Assembly: GCA_021783855.1 (NCBI GenBank)
Contig: JAJXTL010000092.1
Span: forward strand, 1 to 11,378
DNA: 11,378 bases
Direction: 5' to 3'
From: Pseudomonadota bacterium
GTDB lineage: Bacteria; Pseudomonadota; Gammaproteobacteria; Burkholderiales; Gallionellaceae
Below, in pieces: positions 6,343-11,378 of the stretch (within the stretch, counting starts at the first letter, position 1; every line of letters starts with the position of its first letter). The notes under the pieces were generated by a model. It was not told the origin of the DNA, searched no databases, and was given only the letters and a program-made list of their open reading frames with translations. The position numbers were made by a program, and so were the translations under genes.

Positions 6343-7465
6343 AGTCATGACCATCGTCGGGACGCGCCCAGAACTGATCAAGATGAGCCGCGTGATCGAC
6401 GAATTCGATCAGCACACGAATCATATTCTGGTGCATACCGGGCAGAACTACGATTACGAACTGAACCAGGTTTTCTTCGAAGATCTGGGCATCCGCAGGC
6501 CTGATCATTTTCTCGAGGCGGTGGGCGAGAATGCGGCGCAGACCATCGCGCGCGTGATCGAAAAATCCGATGCGGTGATGGAAAAGGAAAAGCCTGATGC
6601 GATCATGCTGTACGGTGATACCAACTCCTGTCTCGCGGTCATCTCCGCCAAGCGCCGCAAGATTCCGGTGTTTCACATGGAGGCGGGCAACCGCTGTTTC
6701 GACCAGCGCGTGCCGGAAGAGCTGAACCGCAAGGTGCTCGATCATCTGAGCGACATCAATCTGGTGCTGACCGAACATGCGCGGCGCTATCTGATCGCCG
6801 AGGGCATACGCCCCGAGACCATCATCAAGACAGGCTCGCATATGCGCGAGGTGCTCGATCACTACATGCCCAAGATCCAGCAATCCGATGTGCTGCAGCG
6901 CATGGGGCTGGTTCCGAACAAATACTTCATCGTCAGCGCGCACAGGGAAGAGAATGTAGACAGCCCGGAAAACATGGCAAACATGGTGGAAACGCTGAAT
7001 GCACTGGCCGAGACTTACGATTGCCACGTGATCGTTTCCACCCACCCGCGCACCAGGAAGCGCCTGGACGAGATGGAGCTGGGCAGGCTTAATCCGTATA
7101 TCCAGTTTCTCAAGCCCTTCGGCTTCTGTGATTACATCAGGTTGCAGATGGAGGCGTTGTGCGTCGTGTCCGACAGCGGCACCATCACAGAGGAGTCGTC
7201 GCGGCTCAATCTGCCGGCGATCACCATCCGCAATGCCCACGAGCGTCCGGAAGGCATGGATGTCGGCACCTTGATCATGAGCGGGCTCAAAAAGGAGCGC
7301 GTGCTTGACGCAGTGCGCGTGATCATCGAGCAGCATGACAGGAGCAGACGCATCATGCAGCCGGTGGAGGATTACGAGGCGGGCCCTGTCTCCAAGCAGA
7401 TCCTGAGGGTCGTGCTGAGCTATGTCGATTACGTGAACCGAACCGTATGGTCCAAACCAGTTTGA
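6335..7465 (+). CDS. wbjD: UDP-N-acetylhexosamine 2-epimerase (WbjD/FnlC/CapG type, WecB family)
   Basis: A 376-residue cytoplasmic enzyme of the UDP-GlcNAc 2-epimerase family. Motifs in order: GTRPE at 9-13, GDTNS at 94-98, HMEAGNRCFDQRVPEE at 114-129, SAHREEN at 201-207, THPRT at 236-240 and SDSGTITEE at 279-287. The MEAGNRCFDQRVPEE block is what I associate with the WbjD/CapG branch; classical WecB, which makes UDP-ManNAc, has MEAGLRT. Together with the two preceding genes it should perform the last C2 epimerisation, giving UDP-L-QuiNAc or UDP-L-FucNAc. The ATG lies inside the end of wbjB (8-nt overlap), and its own 3' end overlaps the next gene by 19 nt. The length is normal for the family and no key motif is missing. 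The final sugar is inferred from the reductase, not from this gene. Confidence 0.87.
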   Translation: MLKVMTIVGTRPELIKMSRVIDEFDQHTNHILVHTGQNYDYELNQVFFEDLGIRRPDHFLEAVGENAAQTIARVIEKSDAVMEKEKPDAIMLYGDTNSCLAVISAKRRKIPVFHMEAGNRCFDQRVPEELNRKVLDHLSDINLVLTEHARRYLIAEGIRPETIIKTGSHMREVLDHYMPKIQQSDVLQRMGLVPNKYFIVSAHREENVDSPENMANMVETLNALAETYDCHVIVSTHPRTRKRLDEMELGRLNPYIQFLKPFGFCDYIRLQMEALCVVSDSGTITEESSRLNLPAITIRNAHERPEGMDVGTLIMSGLKKERVLDAVRVIIEQHDRSRRIMQPVEDYEAGPVSKQILRVVLSYVDYVNRTVWSKPV

Positions 7466-8412
7466 ACAATCCTTCCGTGCTGGTGACCGGGGCGAACGGT
7501 TTTGTCGGGCGGGCGCTGTGCGACGAGGTCATGAGGCGCGGTATGCAAGTGTGCGGCGCTATTAGAGCTCGCGATCAATTACCCTCTGGAATTTTGCCGG
7601 TGTCAGTCGGTGCGATAGACGGAGCGACCGACTGGAGTAAAGCCCTGGCCGGCGCGGCAGTGGTGATACATCTTGCCGCCCGAGTTCACGTGATGCGCGA
7701 TAATGCTTCCGATCCGCTGGAAGAATTCCGCAAGGTCAATGTGGCTGGCACGGAAAACCTGGCAAGGCAGGCAACCAAAGCCGGTGTGAAGCGGCTGGTG
7801 TATGTGAGTTCCGTCAAGGTCAACGGCGAGCAAACTGCTGACGTGCCTTTTTCAGAAACCGATACCGCCAATCCGCAAGACCCTTACGGCGTTTCAAAGT
7901 GGGAGGCCGAGCAGGTGCTCCATCAAGTCGCCAGGGAAACAGGATTGGAAGTTGTCATCGTGCGTCCGCCGCTGGTTTATGGCGAAGGGGTGAAGGGCAA
8001 CTTCGCGCAGATGATGAAGGTGCTTGATCGCGGCATTCCGCTGCCGCTGGGATCAGTAAAAAATCGCCGCAGCCTGATCCATGTCGGAAACCTGATCGAT
8101 GCGCTGATCCTTTGCGCAACACACCCTATGGCTGCCAACCAGACTTATCTGGTGTGCGATGGCGAGGATGTCTCCACACCGGACTTGCTCCGTGAACTGG
8201 GTGCTGCGATGGGTCGTCCTGCGCGCCTCTTTCCCTGCCCGCCCGTTCTGCTGAGACTCCTGGGCAGGCTCGCCGGAAAATCGGATCAGTTCGAGCGTCT
8301 GTTGGGTTCGCTTCAGATCGACAGCGGCAAGATACGCCGCGAACTGGGCTGGAAGCCAACCTTCACCCTGTCGGAAGGCTTGCGCAGGGCCTCGCCCAGA
8401 GCTGTCGGATGA
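7447..8412 (+). CDS. NAD-dependent epimerase/reductase, WbpV/WbpK-like (4-keto HexNAc reductase)
   Basis: A 321-residue extended SDR. It has TGANGFVG at 14-21, HLAARVHVM at 75-83, SSVKVNGE at 121-128, the catalytic Y147-GVS-K151 and RPPLVYGEGVKGNF downstream. Proteins with this pattern in O-antigen clusters (WbpV, WbpK, WreQ) are linked to reduction of UDP-4-keto-6-deoxy-GlcNAc to UDP-D-QuiNAc or UDP-D-FucNAc, normally beside a WbpL-like initiating transferase and a WbpM-like dehydratase. Neither partner is in this window; the following gene is a flavoprotein. It is therefore the last recognisable polysaccharide gene here. ATG 7447 overlaps the 2-epimerase gene by 19 nt and the 3' end overlaps the flavoprotein by ATGA. 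A UDP-glucose 4-epimerase-like role is possible but less likely, given the adjoining amino-sugar genes. Confidence 0.75.
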   Translation: MVQTSLNNPSVLVTGANGFVGRALCDEVMRRGMQVCGAIRARDQLPSGILPVSVGAIDGATDWSKALAGAAVVIHLAARVHVMRDNASDPLEEFRKVNVAGTENLARQATKAGVKRLVYVSSVKVNGEQTADVPFSETDTANPQDPYGVSKWEAEQVLHQVARETGLEVVIVRPPLVYGEGVKGNFAQMMKVLDRGIPLPLGSVKNRRSLIHVGNLIDALILCATHPMAANQTYLVCDGEDVSTPDLLRELGAAMGRPARLFPCPPVLLRLLGRLAGKSDQFERLLGSLQIDSGKIRRELGWKPTFTLSEGLRRASPRAVG

Positions 8413-9641
8413 GGCAAGTGGCCGTGATAGGAGGCGGGCCTGCCGGATTGATGGCGGCAGAGGTGCTGAGTCAGGGCGGGATGCAGGTCGATCTATATGA
8501 CGCGATGCCTTCCGTTGGGCGCAAGTTCCTGATGGCCGGGAAGGGAGGAATGAACATCACACATGCCGAACCGCTGGATGATTTTCTTTCGCGCTACGGC
8601 AAACGCCGCAAGGAACTCGCACCATTGCTTGAAAGCTTCCCGCCCGATGCATTGCGCGAGTGGGTGCACGGCCTGGGCATCAATACATTCGTCGGCAGCT
8701 CCGGGCGCGTGTTCCCTTCCGGCATGAAGGCGGCACCTTTGTTGCGCGCCTGGCTCACCCGCTTGCGCGAGGCGGGCGTGCATTTTCACATGCGCCATCG
8801 CTGGCGCGGCTGGGATGGAGAAAATATTGCATTGCGCTTTGATACGCCTCGTGGTGGGGTTGCTGCAGATGCCGATGCGGTGGTGCTGGCTTTAGGCGGC
8901 GGCAGTTGGGCGAGACTGGGTTCGGATGGCGCATGGGTGATGCAGCTCGCGCAGCGCGGGATTGAGGTTGCGCCATTGCGCGCTGCGAATTGCGGTTTCG
9001 ATGCGGGCTGGGGCCAGCATTTCCGCGAAAAATTTGCAGGCCATCCGTTGAAGTCCGTCATCGTGAGTTTTACCGATGCGGCAGGCGGCATTCATTCCAG
9101 GCAGGGCGATCTGATGATGACTGAGACAGGCGTTGAAGGCAGCCCCATCTATGCGTTATCTTCCTTGCTGCGCGACGAAATCGAGGCGCGCGGCAGCGCG
9201 GTCGTTCACATCGATCTTGCGCCAGGCAAGAAGCTCGACCGCATCATTGATGAGCTGGATCACCCGCGCGGTTCGCGCTCGATGGCCAGCCATCTGCAGA
9301 GCCGGGCAAACATCAGGGGCGTGCAAAGCGGACTGTTGAGAGAGCTGCTGCCAAAGGAGGATTTCAATCATCCGGAAAGACTGGCTTCCGCCATCAAGTG
9401 CCTGCCGCTTGAGCTCATCGCGTGTCGACCGCTGGATGAGGCCATCAGCAGCGCGGGCGGTGTGAAATTCGAGTCGCTGGATGAGCACCTGATGGCGTTG
9501 CCCGGCTTGTTCTGTTGCGGCGAGATGCTGGACTGGGAAGCGCCCACCGGCGGCTATCTGCTGACTGCCTGTTTTGCCAGCGGACGACACGCAGGGCTCG
9601 GTGCGCTACACTGGCTGGAGCACAGGCGCGATGGCGCATGA
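8409..9641 (+). CDS. FAD-dependent flavoprotein, PP_4765/TIGR03862-like (HI0933/BaiN superfamily)
   Basis: A 410-residue predicted NAD(P)/FAD-dependent oxidoreductase with no assigned physiological substrate. The N-terminus has the dinucleotide-binding VIGGGPAGLMAAE at 6-18, followed by GRKFLMAGKGGMNITHAE at 37-54, a family hallmark, and VLALGGGSWARLGSDG further on. The C-terminal APTGGYLLTACFASGRHAG at about 378-396 is the usual second FAD-contact segment. The length is normal and no defect is visible. Its ATG overlaps the preceding sugar reductase stop (ATGA), so it is coupled to the polysaccharide genes although nothing suggests it works on sugars. It is followed 14 nt later by the EI24 gene. 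The fold assignment is firm; biological function is unknown. Confidence 0.85.
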   Translation: MRQVAVIGGGPAGLMAAEVLSQGGMQVDLYDAMPSVGRKFLMAGKGGMNITHAEPLDDFLSRYGKRRKELAPLLESFPPDALREWVHGLGINTFVGSSGRVFPSGMKAAPLLRAWLTRLREAGVHFHMRHRWRGWDGENIALRFDTPRGGVAADADAVVLALGGGSWARLGSDGAWVMQLAQRGIEVAPLRAANCGFDAGWGQHFREKFAGHPLKSVIVSFTDAAGGIHSRQGDLMMTETGVEGSPIYALSSLLRDEIEARGSAVVHIDLAPGKKLDRIIDELDHPRGSRSMASHLQSRANIRGVQSGLLRELLPKEDFNHPERLASAIKCLPLELIACRPLDEAISSAGGVKFESLDEHLMALPGLFCCGEMLDWEAPTGGYLLTACFASGRHAGLGALHWLEHRRDGA

Positions 9642-9655
9642 CCGCAGGCGATTCC

Positions 9656-10384
9656 ATGAACAGCGTTATTTCCGCCCTTGTCGAGGCGTTCAAGACTTTT
9701 TTCCAGCCCAGGATGTTGTCCCTGGTGCTGTGGCCCATGCTGGCAGCAACGGCTCTTTGGGTGGGGTTTGCCGTGTATTTCTGGGGAAGCTGGATCAATC
9801 AACTGACTGCCATGGTGCAATCAACGCCTATGCAGCAATGGGTGGAACAGGGGTCCTTTGCAATAGCCGCACATTACCTGATCAGCATCCTCCTGGTGTT
9901 GCTGCTGTTTCCGGCGATTTATGTGACCGCGCTCTTGATCACCGCGATCGTCGCGATGCCTGTGATGGTGGCCCATGTCGCGCGCAGAGATTACCCGGAG
10001 CTGGAACTGAAGAAGGGAGGGAGCGTTGCAGGCAGCATCGTGAACGCGCTGGTCGCGATCGTCGTGTATTGCACAGGCTGGGTGCTGAGCCTGCCGTTGT
10101 GGCTGTTCTCCCCGTTCGCACTCATCCTGCCCATCGTGCTGATGGCCTACCTGAACCAGCGGCTTTTCCGCTATGACGCGCTGAGCGAACATGCAAGTCA
10201 GGAAGAGTACAGGCAGGTGATAGAGCGGTCCTCATTCAGACTCTACCTCCTGGGTGCGATGGCAGGCCTGTTGCAGCTGGTGCCCCTGATCAGTTTTTTT
10301 TCGCCCGTCTATGTGGGGCTGGCGTTCATCCATCTTTGTCTGGCGGAGCTGAAAGCATTGCGCCAGTCCGGGGCGGGCGCATGA
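9656..10384 (+). CDS. EI24-domain inner membrane protein
   Basis: A 242-residue hydrophobic protein of the EI24 (CysZ-like) family. It has a short amphipathic start (MNSVISALVEAFKTFFQPRM), membrane segments at about 22-43, 68-110, 126-165 and 195-235, and the family-type NQRLFRYDALSEHA at 167-180. CysZ members are linked to sulfate uptake, but many proteobacterial EI24 proteins have no proven role and nothing nearby suggests sulfate metabolism. ATG 9656 is preferred because GCAGG stands 8 nt upstream and homologues begin close to MNSVISAL. The in-frame ATG at 9638 overlaps the flavoprotein stop (ATGA) and would add six residues, so it remains possible. The frame is open further upstream, but that part lies inside the flavoprotein gene. 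It overlaps prmC by ATGA. Confidence 0.85.
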   Translation: MNSVISALVEAFKTFFQPRMLSLVLWPMLAATALWVGFAVYFWGSWINQLTAMVQSTPMQQWVEQGSFAIAAHYLISILLVLLLFPAIYVTALLITAIVAMPVMVAHVARRDYPELELKKGGSVAGSIVNALVAIVVYCTGWVLSLPLWLFSPFALILPIVLMAYLNQRLFRYDALSEHASQEEYRQVIERSSFRLYLLGAMAGLLQLVPLISFFSPVYVGLAFIHLCLAELKALRQSGAGA

Positions 10385-11220
10385 ACCTGAGGGAAATCAT
10401 GCGTCAGGACAGCAACAGGCTGAAGGATATGCTCGGTCTCGATGCCAACGAGGCGCGCATCGAAGTGCAGTGTCTGCTACAGGCGGTGTTGGGAGTCAAC
10501 CGCGCCTACCTCATGACATATCCGGAGCGTGCACTCGACGCCGATGAATCAAGCCGCTATGCCGGACTGGTTGAGCGGCGGCTGCAGGGCGAGCCCGTTG
10601 CATATCTTCTGGGAGAGCGCGAGTTTTTCGGCCATGTATTCAGGGTCACGCCCGCCACGCTGATCCCGAGACAGGATACCGAGCTTCTGGTCGAGCTGGC
10701 CTTGCAGCGCATCGATCAGCAAAACATGCGTTATGTCCTGGACATGGGTACGGGCAGCGGTGCTGTCGCCATTTCGATCGCGCATGCGCGCCCATATATT
10801 GAAGTGGTCGCGGTCGATGCTTCCGAAGCCGCGCTTGATGTGGCGATGGGCAATGCAAGATCGCTCGGCGTGCACAACTTGCGCTTCCTGCATAGCGACT
10901 GGTTCTCGGCGCTTGAAGACGGGCGCTTCGACCTCATCGTCTCCAACCCGCCCTATATCGAGGCGGATGACGCGCACCTGCAAGCTTTGAGATTCGAGCC
11001 TGCCAGCGCGCTGGTGTCCGGCATGGACGGGCTGGACGACATCCGGCGCATCTGTCTGGGTGCCGCGAACCACCTTGATTCCGGGGGGTGGCTGATGCTG
11101 GAGCATGGCTACGATCAGGCGGCAAGCGTGTGCGAATTGCTGCGTCAGTCGGGCTTTGCCGAAGTTTCATCCGCCAAAGACCTGTCGGGCTTGGAACGTG
11201 TGAGCATGGGCCGCGCTTGA
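10381..11220 (+). CDS. prmC: Release factor glutamine methyltransferase PrmC
   Basis: A 279-residue SAM-dependent enzyme that methylates the Gln of the GGQ motif in peptide chain release factors RF1 and RF2. Visible are the PrmC helical N-terminal domain, then EPVAYLLGEREFFGHVF at 71-87, IPRQDTE at 95-101, the SAM-binding VLDMGTGSGAVAISIA at 119-134 and the catalytic N189-P-P-Y192 within VSNPPYIEADDAHL. ATG 10381 is chosen because of the ATGA overlap with the EI24 gene; an upstream ATG at 10336 would add 15 unrelated residues. In many betaproteobacteria prmC follows prfA. Here prfA is absent and the gene instead ends a chain of overlapping genes starting in the polysaccharide cluster. It is intact and of normal length. 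Confidence 0.95.
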   Translation: MNLREIMRQDSNRLKDMLGLDANEARIEVQCLLQAVLGVNRAYLMTYPERALDADESSRYAGLVERRLQGEPVAYLLGEREFFGHVFRVTPATLIPRQDTELLVELALQRIDQQNMRYVLDMGTGSGAVAISIAHARPYIEVVAVDASEAALDVAMGNARSLGVHNLRFLHSDWFSALEDGRFDLIVSNPPYIEADDAHLQALRFEPASALVSGMDGLDDIRRICLGAANHLDSGGWLMLEHGYDQAASVCELLRQSGFAEVSSAKDLSGLERVSMGRA

Positions 11221-11246
11221 CGGTGGCCGAATTGTTCTGCAATAAT
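11217..11246 (+). promoter_or_regulatory. Likely sigma70 promoter for grxD
   Basis: TTGACG (11217-11222, five of six consensus bases) and AATAAT (11241-11246, five of six) are separated by 18 nt. The -35 box overlaps the prmC stop codon. The predicted start would fall near 11253, leaving a leader of about 22 nt that holds a weak TTCGGG ribosome site before ATG 11275. The call is from sequence match only. Confidence 0.5.
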
Positions 11247-11274
11247 ACCTGACAATTTAATTCGGGTAATAATC

Positions 11275-11378
11275 ATGAGCACAGACATACAGCAACGCAT
11301 ACATCAACAAGTCACCGGAAATCCGGTGGTTCTTTTCATCAAGGGCACGGCCAAGTTTCCCCAGTGCGGCTTTTCCGC
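11275..11378 (+). CDS. grxD: Monothiol glutaredoxin Grx4 (CGFS type), N-terminal fragment
   Basis: The first 34 codons of a gene cut by the window end. The peptide starts MSTDIQQRIHQQV and runs through NPVVLFIKGTAKFPQ to C31-G-F-S34, the single-cysteine active site of class II (CGFS) glutaredoxins. These proteins bind and transfer [2Fe-2S] clusters together with BolA-like partners in the cytoplasm. The KGT-x-x-FPQCGFS context is typical. It lies 54 nt after prmC, an arrangement common in betaproteobacteria, and appears to have its own promoter. A TTCGGG element at 11261-11266 may be its ribosome site. Nothing can be said about the rest of the protein. Confidence 0.92.
   Translation, partial: MSTDIQQRIHQQVTGNPVVLFIKGTAKFPQCGFS

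Noticed and set aside
6212..7336. Long minus-strand open frame of 374 codons opposite the 2-epimerase gene
   Set aside because: It lies antisense to a gene with all family motifs intact. It is a shadow of GC-rich codon use, His/Arg-rich with no recognisable domain.
9574..10176. Plus-strand 200-codon frame overlapping the EI24 gene
   Set aside because: It is an out-of-frame shadow of the EI24 protein, which has a consistent membrane topology and family motif.
10336..10380. Upstream ATG that would lengthen PrmC by 15 residues
   Set aside because: The extra residues lie inside the EI24 gene and do not resemble PrmC N-termini; the ATGA-overlapping start fits better.

Overview
The window looks like a bacterial surface-polysaccharide (O-antigen or exopolysaccharide) gene cluster joined directly to housekeeping genes. 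The order prmC then grxD, the flavoprotein family and the moderately high GC of the right half suggest a betaproteobacterium, possibly of the Gallionella/Nitrosomonas type. This assignment is an inference from gene order and protein style, not a database result. All supported genes are on the + strand.

Left edge (1-583): the 3' end of an IS66-family transposase and what looks like the right end of that element (about 184). AT-rich DNA follows, with a possible gene remnant cut by the IS. Next (584-3236) come an AT-rich integral membrane protein of the O-antigen polymerase (Wzy) type, a 48-codon overlapping mini-ORF carrying the strongest Shine-Dalgarno sequence in the region, and a GT4 glycosyltransferase starting with GTG. 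The polymerase gene carries an 80-bp tract of YCAG tetranucleotides that encodes a Ser/Gln/Ala linker.

Centre (3238-8412): a WbuB-like glycosyltransferase, then three nucleotide-sugar enzymes: an RmlD-like reductase, a WbjB/CapE-type 4,6-dehydratase/5-epimerase and a WbjD/CapG-type 2-epimerase. Together they should turn UDP-D-GlcNAc into a UDP-N-acetyl-6-deoxy-L-hexosamine. Because the reductase lacks the C-terminal cupin domain of WbjC/CapF, UDP-L-QuiNAc is a better guess than UDP-L-FucNAc. WbuB would transfer this sugar. A further SDR of the WbpV/WbpK type probably reduces a 4-keto sugar (D-QuiNAc or D-FucNAc). Its usual partners, a WbpM-like dehydratase and a WbpL-like initiating transferase, are not in the window, nor are a flippase or ligase.

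Right part (8409-11378): a PP_4765-type flavoprotein, an EI24-domain membrane protein, prmC (release factor glutamine methyltransferase) and the start of grxD (CGFS monothiol glutaredoxin). From the polymerase to prmC nearly every junction is an overlap (TAATG, GTGA, ATGA) or a gap of under 15 nt, so the polysaccharide genes and the housekeeping genes may share transcripts. The first good internal promoter I see lies at the prmC stop, in front of grxD.
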